64,000 bases of DNA, taken from assembly GCA_007922225.1 (NCBI GenBank), contig ML679941.1, forward strand, positions 61,876,796-61,940,795, in the 5' to 3' direction. Positions within the stretch are counted from its first letter, which is position 1. Each line of letters starts with the position of its first letter. Made by a program: the position numbers and the translations under genes. Below the pieces are notes generated by a model. The model saw only the letters and a list, made by a program, of their open reading frames with translations. It was not told the DNA's origin and did no database searches. Source of the stretch: Emydura subglobosa. Lineage: Eukaryota; Chordata; Testudines; Chelidae. This document shows positions 22,274-33,403 of this stretch, piece by piece.

Positions 22274-24160
22274 AGAGCATAATGTCTTCTACAGGAATTT
22301 ATTGTGAGTCAGGTGGTTGAGGGGTTGCTACTCCCGTTCTCCTTTTGCTAAAACCAGTCTCAGATACGGAAGCTTTTGTAAATAACCTGGGTAAAAACCC
22401 ACGGTCTGGAGGAGCATTTAAAGGTAAAACAGCATATGCAGACTTGATGCTCCAATGGGAACAATTCACAAAAATAAAGCCTAATCGTTAAAAAAACAAA
22501 AAAAAAAAAAGTTTGGCTGCTTTACATGGGTTCGTTTTAGTATCTAAAACCTTTACTAAAGAGTTAGGGAAGCTAGCCAAAAAACCCAAGAAGCTGCATG
22601 AACAATTAATAGCATGCCAAGGTCAAGTACAAAAACTGAAAATAAAAGTATAAATCTTCAGTGACCCACTGTCTTACTCAGGCTAATTTGCTCTCTAACT
22701 CTCAGTGCGATGTAGAGGGGTACAAAAAAAAAGCTAGACAGTGGGAGAAGATAGCTCATATCTGGGAAGCAAAATGTAAGGACGCACAAGCTGCAGTACG
22801 TGTTGTTCTGAAGGAAAAAAAAATAAACTGAGGGCCAGTCCCATGCAATTTGTCAGCAGCAGTTGTCTCAGTGTACAAATCAATTGGCTGCTGCTCAGGG
22901 AATTATTGCTGCCATGCTGTCAGATGGAGGTTGTGACGCTGCAGAAAGTGATGGTATGCCGGACTTTGATCTGTCAGTCCTCTGTTATGCAGAGACTGTG
23001 TGGGATAAAAATAAGTCAGATCAGAGCATAGAATGTCCTTCCTCCATGCTCCTCTCAGGCAAATAGTAAAACAGCTGGCTAAGAAAAAGCTACTGCGCCT
23101 ATGGCTGTGATTGTAAAAAACAAAAAAAAGACTATTAAAAAGGGAGGAAAAAAACCCACCACTCACACTACCACCCAAGTAAATAAAATACTAAGACCTA
23201 AGCAAGCGCAGGCACTAAAAAAAACTTTAAAAAACATTACCCCTAAAAATGTAGTTGCCTGGTTTTCACAGCTTACCACAGTGCCTCAGTTAAATTATAG
23301 TAATTATGCTTTGCTCTTAAAAAAAGTCTCCCATTAAACACCTTCTTAAAACTTCCTGTAAATATACCCAAAAAAAAAAAAAGCACAAAGGGGTACCCTT
23401 ATGAGGAATGTTTTTAAGGTAGCAAATCCTGTCAAGCACATTAAGGTACGTTTTCATTTAAAGCAGCAAGCCCTAAGGGAATGCCCTAATGCTTGCTTAC
23501 AACGTAAAAAAATCCTATGGCAAGCAATGGGGCATAAAAAAAAAAGGTCAAGACCTTATAAACACAAACTTTCCAACTCATTTCATAAAAGGGCTACGTC
23601 CCCAAAAAAAGTTGCTTGGGTATTCTAAATTTAATAGCTATAACATGAAAGGCACTGTTACAGAGAGTTCGACAAGCTCATTTACTAGTAAGCCAAGCCT
23701 TCCCTAATAAGCACAAAAAAAAAGCTGCTGCACAGATGGGGAAAAAAGTGGCTTCTCAGATCATCTTTCAAAATCAAAAAAGCAAGGAAGGTGATTTAGT
23801 CCCTAAGGAAGATATAGAGAGCTCAGCCAAGGGCAAGGCCGTGGAAAAATCAATCCCCTGCATTGGGTACTGTAAAATCAAGCTCTCCAATATGCCCCTA
23901 AAGCTCTAATTGATGGCAAATCAAATAATCCTCGGCTAACCTAATTTGTCCAAAAAAAAAAAAAAAAAAAAAGACTCACACTCCAAAAAAACATGTTAAT
24001 AAGGGTCAATGGCCGACCCCACCTCCTGAGGGGAAGACTTCGGAGGCATAGGGGGACCGGGCGTTCCTAAATCCCCTGATATATGCAGCACCTTTAACAT
24101 CTAATAAATGGGAACAACCCATTATCTGGGTGAATTTTAAACAGGGGGTGTTCAAACAGC
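22274..24160 (+). pseudogene. Retroviral gag remnant, lysine- and A-rich
   Basis: Position after the primer site and before the residual 3' LTR argues for gag. The frame starts near an ATG at 22281 and is broken by many stops. Recognisable stretches are a possible coiled-coil region (about 22560-22830, lysine/glutamine-rich heptads), MSQCTNQLAAAQGIIAAMLS at 22863, a lysine-rich run at 23101-23337 with NITPKNVVAWFSQLTTVPQL, and KILWQAMGHKKK near 23500. I see no CCHC knuckle. Long A runs (for example near 22500, 23370, 23535 and 23952) break the frame. I cannot assign the retroviral genus. Gag would normally build the virus core. Confidence 0.65.
23952..23971. repeat. Poly-A tract inside the gag remnant
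   Basis: A run of about 20 A, the longest of at least eight A runs of eight or more bases in 22490-23960. Host sequence on both sides has few such runs. Confidence 0.85.
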
Positions 24161-24161
24161 A

Positions 24162-24272
24162 TATGCACATTAAACCTTATTAACCTTGCACATTAAACCT
24201 TATTAATCTGCAAATCAGGCGTATCGTGTCTCACTGGTATCCACACTAATCACAAAGTGTCCAAAATCAACA
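24162..24272 (+). mobile_element. Truncated 3' LTR (last about 110 bases)
   Basis: It matches 22032-22123 of the 5' LTR closely, from the word CACATTAAACCTTATTAA to the end AAAATCAACA. A short local duplication of CACATTAAACCTTATTAA lies at its start. It is directly followed by the target duplication AGTGT, so the right host junction is intact even though the rest of the LTR is gone. Confidence 0.88.
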
Positions 24273-24277
24273 AGTGT

Positions 24278-24969
24278 GACAGATGTATATGGTATTTTTA
24301 TACAACAGATGAAGATGGCATCTCTGTTCTGAAGAACTCACAATAATAGATCGCTTGGAAAGATTCAGATATCCTGCCTCCAGTTCTACTCCTGTGATAT
24401 CAAACTGGGCCCTAAACTGTCAATGCACAAAATTCATCCAAGCTGTTTTCCTTTCCGTGATGTTACAGTTCCATAAGTCCCCCTTCACTCATCCTCATGA
24501 CTTCTCCCCACAATCTCCTTTTCACTGAAAAACTATGATAGCGTTTTATTTGACAACCATTTCTTTCTAATTGTCTACACTACATGTTCTTCCCTGACTA
24601 GAGGCAGTTCAGTCCAAAGCATACTCCATTCTAAATTGCATGAAATGTCAAGGCAGGATTTCCAGGGCAACACTGCCTGCTAGACTCCTCAGAAGCATAT
24701 CCTAAATGGGGGCAGGGGAGATGCTAATAGCTGGTCACAGAGAGGGAAATGTGAGCTGTTGAGGGATGATCTAGAAGAAGAACCTAAGCCAATGGATCAT
24801 AGGAGAAGAAGGAAGCTTGAATAATGGAAACATTGAAGGAAGCTTTCTTATCTAAGCAGAGCTAAAACTTTATGATCCAAACTTTCTAAGGGAAGCCTCT
24901 AAATTTCTGCCTGTGACTTTTCACCCACAGTTTTCTGAGCACAAAGAGTTTAGCTGAACATACAGGTCA
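24278..24969. other. Unclassified DNA, no feature seen
   Basis: Between the retrovirus and the next LTR; nothing recognised. Confidence 0.4.
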
Positions 24970-24974
24970 GGTAC

Positions 24975-26053
24975 TGTGACCAGGGACCTCTTGGTGTCAA
25001 CTGGCGGATACACAAGGCTTTACAAGGGTTTCCAGGGTCAGTTATAGGCCTAATAGTTCCCCAAAGTGTGGCATGTAAGGACTCTACCAAGAGCCAGTAG
25101 CCTGTTGGCCATCATAATCATTATAAAATATATCTACAGATAAATATTTAAGAAGTTATTTATTAATACTGAAAATAATGTTCTTAAAATTTAGGATTAA
25201 AGTGGGTCACAAGGAGGTGATACTCTTTAAGAATGTTCCTTTCAGACAGGTAATAACAGATGCTTATCTCCCTGTGTGTATTGTATATTGTATATGTGTA
25301 TTGTCTGTTTTGCAATGGAGGTCTATTTGCATACTGAGCCTGATGCTAAGCAAAAGATTGTGAAATTGACAAGAAAGAGAAGCCCTGTTCATGAGGGGAA
25401 AAAACAAAACAAAGGATTTTCCTGATATATCTAAGGGTAGCAACAAACACTCTGGATCTTTCACCAACGAAAGAAGCTGACAACATGCCTAGTCTCAGGA
25501 ATGGAAGATCCCAGCTATGCCTGGGTGTAAAGTGCTAGAAGAATTTTGGGTGAGCATTGCTCTATAAAACATCAAAGTCTCTAGATAAGTAATCCTATGT
25601 TTTGGAATGTGTGTTACGATTTGATTTGATGTGTAACCATTTCTTTCCCGTACTTCTACTTGCTAGCAATTAAATCTCTATACTTTGTTATATAAACTTT
25701 TATTTGTTTTCGTTGTATACCTATCTAAGTGCTGTGTGTCCAGCAGAATGGCGATCTAAGGTGTAAGTGTTAAGCTGATGTGTACTGCTTCTTTGGGAGC
25801 AGTGAATCTGTGAAAACTGAGTGCCCGGTGAAGCACAGGCTAAACACTTCAGGAAAACACTCGGGGGGTTGGCGTGTGCCTATCGTTAACCCTTAGAGAG
25901 AGAGAGAGTGGGGCCTGCATAGGCCTAGAAAGGAGTGCTTGCATTGCCCTTGGCCAGAGGAGTTGGGGTGCTGACCCATGGCAAGCACAAACAAGGCTTC
26001 CCCACACTAAGGGCAGGTGGTAACAGACGTGGGTGCCATCAGGCAACATCACA
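24975..26053 (+). mobile_element. Solo LTR (family A, plus orientation)
   Basis: It starts TGTGACCAGGGACCTC and ends GGCAACATCACA. Flanking GGTAC (24970-24974) and GGAAC (26054-26058) agree at 4 of 5 positions, an aged target duplication. The last 250 bases align with the reverse complement of 32320-32600, sharing TTGCCCTTGGCCA, GGGTGCTGAC, GGCAAGCACAAACAAGGCTT and TAAGGGCAGGTGG. ATTAAA near 25669 is a candidate polyadenylation signal. No internal retroviral sequence remains, so it is read as a recombination-derived solo LTR. Confidence 0.82.
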
Positions 26054-26058
26054 GGAAC

Positions 26059-26850
26059 ATTTGTGAAAACCAGTACTGTTTGCATGCTGAAGTGAGTGGC
26101 TTTTACTATGCAAAATTATGGACCCGCTTTTTAAAGGCTGCTTTTGGCAGTTTGGCTGGAAAATGTTCACATGGTGTAGCAAGCCTCATTTTTTTCTCCT
26201 TACTCCACATCTGCCCACGCTCATCACATGATTCTGTGTACAACAAGCTGTGCCATGTCGTCCATTAGATACACATCAATGCCAACTTTGACAGCTGTTC
26301 TGTTTCTCAGAGAGGCAATCTTTTCTTTTTCACTGTTAGCTTTTTCCACAGGAAGCTGTGTGTCCCGTGAACTGGTATCTAGTGCAGGTTCAATTTCCTA
26401 AACTAAGCCTCAAATTTGAACAAAATAGTTATTGAAACTTAAGACAATCCAGTGAGAGGATTTTATTGGATTCCTTCATTTACCAGTACACTAACTAACA
26501 CATTATGGTAACTGTCAAATTCAGGGGTGTAGAAGAAAGCCACTTGGTTTGTCAGGGGCAATGGCTGAGGGTTAAGACTTTTGTAAGAGACAGAGGATGT
26601 GGGAAAATCAAGACTTTAGTCATTGCTGGCAGTGGGTTGGCAGCTGCAATTGGTTCCTGAGAGTGATGGAAGCAGAGTGGCAAGTGCCCACCATATGGTT
26701 AGTGCTATGAGAGACTCTTGCACAGGTCAGCAGAGCAAGAGGCATTTACTAAAACAATTTGAGACTTGCAGAATGTGAGAGATTCTGCTCACAGGTGAGT
26801 GACTAGTTTTTATTCACGAGTCATGTGTGAGCTGTGCAGTTCAGATAAAA
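26059..26850. other. Unclassified DNA, no feature seen
   Basis: No element ends or exons recognised. Confidence 0.4.
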
Positions 26851-27034
26851 GGTAGTGTGGTCTAGTGAGCCGAGCCCTGGATTGAGACTAGGTTCTATTC
26901 CCAGTTCTGCCCCTGTCTTGGACAAGTCACTTCCCTTCAGTTTCGTCATCTGTAAAACGGGGATCATGATACTGAGAGCTCCTTGGTAAAGCACTTAGAG
27001 ATCTAGTGATAAAAAAAGCTAAGTGTTATTATTT
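26851..27034 (+). mobile_element. Turtle tRNA-derived SINE
   Basis: The head reads GGTAGTGTGGTCTAGTGAGC and is followed by a B-box-like GGTTCTATTCC, so an RNA polymerase III promoter of tRNA type is visible. The body has GACAAGTCACTTCCCTTCAG and CATCTGTAAAACGGGGATCA. The tail reads TAAAGCACTTAGAGATCTAG then AAGTGTTATTATTT. The whole matches my memory of the tRNA-Lys-related SINE of hidden-necked turtles. It encodes no protein and was copied in trans by a LINE. Confidence 0.88.
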
Positions 27035-29198
27035 AACAGTCCACAATGATAGCTTCAGCTTCTCCTATAAAAGCATATGTCCTCTATGCAATAAAAATGT
27101 ATTATGATTTAATAACAGAGAAATGAAGGGCAGAAAAGCAGGGCATATTGCTCCTTCTCAGCTATTCCTCTTTCATGGACATTGTGTCAGACATGCATTT
27201 ATTTAAGTATCTTCAAAGTGTTTAATGGAAAAACCCATACATATGAAATATGAATAACTGTGTTTTAAGGACAGAAAATTTCCATTACAATCACATTTTC
27301 TTCTGTTCCAACTCTGAACACTGATGGCTTGTTTATAGTATTATAGGCGCTATAATGTTATAGAAGTCTTATTTATAGTGTTATAGGCACTCAGGTTTAA
27401 AGCTAGCCTGGTACAGTTTTTCTCTCGTGTGTTTTATTTTAATAACTCCAAGTAAGAAGTACTTTTTGTGTATTATTGAGGCAGCAGTTTTGATGCTAAT
27501 GCTGCAAAACAGTTTCCTCTATAAACACTGATTATCATAACTTGGAGAAACATTAGCCGTTTGGGCTGAAATTTTCAAGGGCTAGTCTCTGTGCAAAAGT
27601 GAATCTTTACAGCAGCTGTGACTAGGTTCAGCTCATGTGTTTTTGAGTCAGAAAAAAGAGGGTGAACAATGTTTCCCCTATTTATAAAAAAAATTCTTCC
27701 AACCTTTTGGATGCAGTGGGAATACTTGTAGAGTAAGGTATTATCCCAAACGTGAGTACAGTGGCTGCATCAGATCTACTACTCAGAAATTGCAAAGTGT
27801 AGTAGAGGTTTTTTGTTTGTTTTTTAGCAAAGCTTATAAATAGTCATCTAAGGAATGGTATGTTGTGCATGAGTGTGAAGCTAACTTAGATGAACAGTGA
27901 ACTAACTAGCCCCCCTGAATAGCTGTGCATCAGAACAGGCAATTTTCAAATGTTTTGAGAAACACAGGATCTGCTAGTACAGCTTTCCCGGCTGGGAGAA
28001 TGAGCACTTTTACTACTCACTCCTTTGTTGCAATCATACAGCTAATGATGATTTACTGGTATGTCAATAGGCAGAGTGAGAATGAAGTTGTAAGAAACTG
28101 GCTTCCGCAAAATATTGCAGAACTAGATATATTCACTTTAAAATAAATGGTGCAACAACAACAACAATAACAAAGTCAGAGCTCCGAGGAAGGGAATAAG
28201 AATGAAATGAGGTCAGAACAGGATAGAAAGATCAACAGGATGTAAACATTTCTCTGGAGACAACCCATTTTCCATGTTCCCAAAAGTGCATATAACCCAA
28301 AAGTGTGAAGTACTCTGATGTGAATGTAAGCGAAGCATTGCATATTTAGTGTCTCAGTTTCCATGTCAAATGTGCACAATATACAAATATAAAGATGGCC
28401 TTTCTAAATGTATACCCTGCAAACTCCACCAGGGCCCTGGGGACTTTCCTTCTCACACATTATCACTGGTAGTAAAGATTCTGAAGGCCAAATATGCCAT
28501 CAGTTAGACTAATGAAACATCATCCTTAATAGTTTCAGTAACTCTTGTGCAAAGTCACTGCAGTCAATAAGATTGCACAGATATAAGTGATTAGAATTAA
28601 GTAAACTTTTGTGTTGATAATGCACAAGATGGAATACCGTCCAACTCACTGTCTTATAGCTACATTGGCTTTGCAGCACAAATCAGAGTAAAAATGTATT
28701 TTTGTAACTGGTGCAAGAAGATGTGATTCTGAATATTACAGAGAGCAGAGTTCAGCATTTGCATGTGTAGAGGCCTTTCTGGACTCAACACGAATGTTGC
28801 CAGCCTCTCTTGTGCTACAATTGACAAGTACTAAAATAGCTTTACAGTATAGCTAGTACTGTTCGACAGCAGCACGTTGCAAGTATCAGTGCCCCTGCCC
28901 TGCCTCACCCCCATAATGCAGCAAAAACAATGGACTGACTGTCATCCTTATGAAACTGCTGTACTGTAATTACTTCATAATGAGCACTTTTATTGTACTG
29001 TACTTACAAAAATTTTTATAATACTGTGTTTTCCTCGCTCTTTTGTCTACCTATTTGATATATTTAAATGTACTGAAAGGGTTACATATATAACCATGAG
29101 CAGTAAATCATTCAGTATTCATGGAATTCTGAAAATCCAAGAATCCTGGAATTCTGCAGCTAGATAGCATGTGCTGAGACTGACACACAGGTGTCATA
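27035..29198. other. Unclassified DNA, no feature seen
   Basis: Short local repeats (TTATAGT words at 27335-27390, AAC units at 28155-28175) but no element ends. Frames such as 27925-28146 lack motifs. Confidence 0.45.
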
Positions 29199-29930
29199 GG
29201 ACATAGGAATAATTTTTTCATATCAGATTAATGGTCCAGCTAGTATCCTTTTTCTGACAGAGGCCAATACCAGATGGTCAGAGGAAGATAGAAAAGTCCA
29301 TAGTATTCGATTATGAAATAATCTGTCACAGGGTGGGATGCCCTTTAAGGGAATCAGGCTTAGCCCCACCTGTGAAAATAAAAGGCCTTCCATGCCCCAA
29401 AAAGCTTACAATTAATTACTTAGTTTAAAATTCTAACAGGTTCCTCCTTTTGATTTCGTTATCTGTCTCATTGTTCCTGTATTGTGAGAGGATAAACAGG
29501 AGTTTCTAAACTTACTTTCTCTATAACTTTCATTTTTATATCTTTAAAATGTCCCCTCTTATTCTTCTCTAGTCTAAACTACCCAATCCCTTCTTTTCAG
29601 TCTTTCATCATTTGGAAGTTTCTCTATGCCTCTAATCATTTTTGTTGCCTGTGTCTTAATCCGTCCCAGTATTCCAGATAAGGAAGTACTCATAGACAAT
29701 ATGATGCCATTATATAAACCTATCTTTTATTAAAATATAGCCTAACATTTTTTTTTGCTTTGCTCAGGTGTCTCTTCTAAGTGATTACAGTTCAATTAAA
29801 ACCCAGCAGTTTATGAATAGTTCTGATTTTTTCCATCCAGAGTACTTTGCCTTGCATCCAACAATATTGAATTTCATCTGTTAGTATACTGTTAGTTTAT
29901 CTAGTTAGATGTTCCTTTGTTTTCTTTCAT
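29199..29930 (-). mobile_element. Old CR1 fragment, minus strand
   Basis: The plus strand keeps degraded versions of words seen in the 11.2 kb minus-strand CR1: TTAATGGTCCAGCTAGTATCC, GGCCAATACCAGATG, TCTTCTCTAGTCTAAACT, AAGTTTCTCTATGCCTCTAA, TGATGCCATTATATA and CAACAATATTGAATTTCATC. Order and orientation agree. Divergence is high, so this is an older CR1 subfamily or copy. An LTR-like segment with TGTCACAGGGTGG at 29330-29410 may be a small later insertion. Confidence 0.7.
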
Positions 29931-30029
29931 CTTGACTAACCTAAATAACTCAGTATCTATAATGTTTATCACTTCAACAGCACCACAGAAGTCATGTATT
30001 TGCGAAAGAGTTTTCTACAAAGAATTCTT

Positions 30030-30115
30030 TCCAGGTGTCTGGCTGGTGAGTCTTGCCCATATGCTCAAGGTTTAGCTGATCGCCATATTTGGGGTCAGGA
30101 AGGACTTTTCCCCCA
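30030..30115 (+). mobile_element. CR1 3' region fragment
   Basis: GTCTGGCTGGTGAGTCTTGC, ATGCTCAAGGTTTAGCTGAT and CGCCATATTTGGGGTCAGGA are words of a CR1 3' region. Its opposite-strand counterpart (GGGGGAAAATTCCTTCCCAA) is seen at 47300 in the copy 46984-47345. Confidence 0.7.
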
Positions 30116-32315
30116 GTGATTTCTCCCCCACCCCTCAAATAATGATTTGAAACACTAGAAAACATTTCTGTTATCTTATTTTTCTTGGTATAATCCTTTC
30201 CAGATAATGCAGTATACTTATAGAATTAAGCAAGGTCTTTTTTCTCTTTATATATTCTTTCACTTTTATATTGTACTAAACTGAAAGATTTTTTTTGTTA
30301 CATCAAAGAAAATTTGAAATCTTTTCAAAATATAATTATTACCATTAATTTAAGCAAATACAAAACCAAGGAACTGGCTCTCTGATAATTTTTGACTAAA
30401 TAGCAGCAATATCAAAGCAGCAGGCCACTCAAGTCTTAAAAACACTGTCTGAATCTAAAGTTAGAAACATAGTATTTCCAAAGTTTTCATGCCTTTAAAA
30501 AGGAAATAAGTGAAAATCTAATTAAAGATGTATGGTTTGTTGACACTTTTCATTTGAAAGTTTGGGTATGCGGGTTTGTAAATGGAAATCTTAATATGTG
30601 GTGTTTGTGGTAACTCTACATTTTATTGTAAAGAGCATTTTGATTCTTTGTTTTTATTTGCATATATTTCAATATCATGATGTGAGTAAGGTATTTCCAT
30701 ATAAAATAAGAGATCAGAAAAAGTCCCTCTTTTTCCTCCTCCTCCATTATGAAGTTTCATATACTAATGATTGAAAAAGTTTGTAAAACAAACATTTTTA
30801 AGTGACCTACATATTAAGACATTTTGTTTTAAAATGAGCTAGTGTAAATTTATTCCTATGAGCTGATTACCCAAATAATAAGGTTGGCATGGGCTCAGAT
30901 AAGAAGGGCATCAACCAGCTTCCATTCCACTCTGACATCCAATCATACATCTTGCTCATTGAGACATCCAGCACATTTAGCTCATTTAAAAGAAGATATT
31001 TGCTAGTCACCTTTATGGCCTGATCCTGCCAGACTTTATTCACTGAAAATTCCCATTGGACTTCTTAAATGCTCATATCATGATCATGGTGTGAATCAGC
31101 AAATACCTAAGTTTAAAAAGTGATGCAAATAGCTGTAGTGGAGGATCGACTGGCACCAGGTGTTAACTGAGGAGCAATTTGGAAATCTAAAGTACACTTG
31201 GGCACAGGAATAAAGGGCCTGAGGGAAAGTATGGAAAGATTTACCTATAGTGAGAATAAGAAAGCCCAATAAAATTTCATTTCATGCTGTGACTTTCATG
31301 CTGAAAGTACTTTACAAAGCAATATACCAGATGCTATTAGTGCCATGACTATATAGGCAAATATTAGTTTGGAATGTGGCATACAGCCAAAGGCCAGCAC
31401 AATGTATCCTGGAGAGCTAGTTAGTGCTGAGGAAAGTGGATTATAGCACCTTTTTGGAGAGTGTGCAATATCTACTCTCCAGCCAGTTCTGAGGGGTAGG
31501 GGCAGGAATGGGAGAGGAGACAGTTCTGCCCCCATCTGTTTTGGAGAGGCTAGTTCTTACTGCAGCAGAAGGCCCCAGAGATGTCTTATGTTTCCTGGTG
31601 CTAGGACTCCCATTGTGTATAGTTTTTCTGTGGACTCTGTAAGACAGAGGCTGTTTGAGGGGGTAAGGGCTATAGGTCACTCAAAGTTGGACTAAACAAA
31701 ATGTTAAAGGTACTCTTCAGAAGGCTGTCTCGCTAAACTAAAAGCCTATAATTTACTAGCTGCATCACTTTCCAAAGGCTATATCTGAAACAGTAAATCA
31801 TTTTTACAAACAATTCAAGTGCAGCATAAAATTGCTTGAATATAATTACTATAGAAAACGTATCAGCACATATATTAATTTCAGTCTGAGTTAAGATAAT
31901 TGCATTCAGTCGCTATAAAAGTGTGTTAATGTTAACCTCAAATTCACAAGCAAGCTACTCTCTCCTTAGCAGAAGTCATGTTGCATCAATATCAGTGTTT
32001 AAAATCTTAGGTCTTAGCTGAACATCATTTCAGAAAGGCATAGGTTAAAGATGTTTATAGTGGGTTGTGTTTGTCAGTGAAAGTCCTTTTCTAGTCTCTG
32101 ATTATGTAAGTCTTTACTGTTGTCAGACAGGATTCTGGGCTAGTTGCTGATGGTGAGCATCTGGCCTGTTAGGTTCTTCTCCTTCCTCTGTTCTTGATGA
32201 TGGTGGTCAGCCTTATTTCAGTTCAGACATGTTGCCTCTGCTTGATTCCTTCTCATACCTGGTTAGCATGTCATCTCAAGAATCAGCAAACCCCACCCCC
32301 CTTCTTCCTTTTGGG
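30116..32315. other. Unclassified DNA, no feature seen
   Basis: AT-rich; no element ends, exons or RNA genes recognised. Confidence 0.45.
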
Positions 32316-32319
32316 TTGT

Positions 32320-33403
32320 TGTGTTGCTTCCTGAGGTATCCACGGCTGTGAGGCACCTCTCTGCCACCTGCCCTTAGCATGAGGAAGCCTTGTTTGTGCC
32401 TGCCAGGAGTCAGCACCCAGAATCCTTTGGCCAAGGGCAACACAAACATTCCCCTCTCAGCCTACACAGGCTCCACTGTCCCTCTGCAGGTAAGTAATAG
32501 GCACACTCCACTTGCTGAGGCTTCCAAGAACCCCCCTGGAGTGTCCAGCCCCTGTTCCTCTGAACAGTCACTGAATTCACAGGCCCACGGTTCCCAAACG
32601 ATCAGTACACCTCTGCTCACCAGTTTCACCTCAGGATCACTACTCTGCTCAACTCACAGCACTTATACTTGATTTTACTATCAGCAAACCTATTTTTATT
32701 TTCTCAGGAACAGAGATTCAAATAATAGCAAAAGGCAGAAGTATTGGAAACAATTGGTTACATCTAAAATAAAATCATAATACATCTTCTAGGCCTAGAC
32801 TTAACTGACAAGACACTCTCCTGTCTCAAAGGTTAGCTCATTCAAAGTCTTTCTTGCAGTGTTTAAGAGGCAAGCCAACCATGACTGTTCATAAGACATG
32901 CATGTTGGCTGCTTGTCATCTAGGAGAAGGATACTGGATGTCTTTTTACATTCTCCTGATATGCCAGTCTAATTGTTTGATTTTACTCATAAACAGGACA
33001 CTCCACCGGTTGTGTGTTCCTTCCTGGAGATGTTTTGATCTCTTTTTTATTTTGATTATCTGGTGACTCTGTACGCACATAGACTTGTAAAACACATAAT
33101 ACAAAATGGTCAGTCAGGGAGAGATAAGCATCTCCTATCTGCAGCCTGCACAGAACCTGTTTATGACCTTCAGGCAATCTGTCTTAACTTACATATCATA
33201 AGAACATAGTTTTCAGTATAGATAGGTAAATCCTTGGATATCATCCATATGTATATCTCGCAATGAGTATGAGGGGCAATGTGCTACAGGCTGCTGGTAG
33301 ATACTTCATAGGCCACCCTTTGGCGCACTATTTTGTAGACAGGGGATTCCTGTAAACCCCTAATGCCCTCTGCCACTTGGCATCAAGGGATCTCTGGACC
33401 ACA
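32320..33403 (-). mobile_element. Solo LTR (family A, minus orientation)
   Basis: The plus strand begins TGTGTTGCTTCCTGAGG and ends TCTCTGGACCACA, so the minus strand reads TG...CA. It aligns with the solo LTR at 24975-26053 over both ends. Length is 1084 bases, close to the 1079 of the other copy. The target duplication is unclear because the flanks are both GT-rich. The open frames at 32379-32672 and 32854-33066 lie inside the LTR and are not host genes. Confidence 0.78.

Larger units (their letters stand above)
21369..24272 (+). mobile_element. Endogenous retrovirus, internally deleted, AGTGT target duplication
   Basis: The element begins TGTTGGAGGC at 21369 and ends AAAATCAACA at 24272. 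AGTGT precedes it (21364-21368) and follows it (24273-24277), a 5-bp duplication as made by retroviral integrase. It holds a 755-bp 5' LTR, a primer binding site at 22126, a gag remnant, and a 3' LTR reduced to its last roughly 110 bases. Pol, env, the polypurine tract and most of the 3' LTR are deleted. A related LTR in opposite orientation lies at 60591-61356. The copy is unusually rich in A on the sense strand (see findings). Confidence 0.9.

Noticed and set aside
26851..26925. Functional tRNA gene
   Set aside because: The tRNA-like head continues into a SINE body and lacks a proper cloverleaf with a terminator at the expected place.
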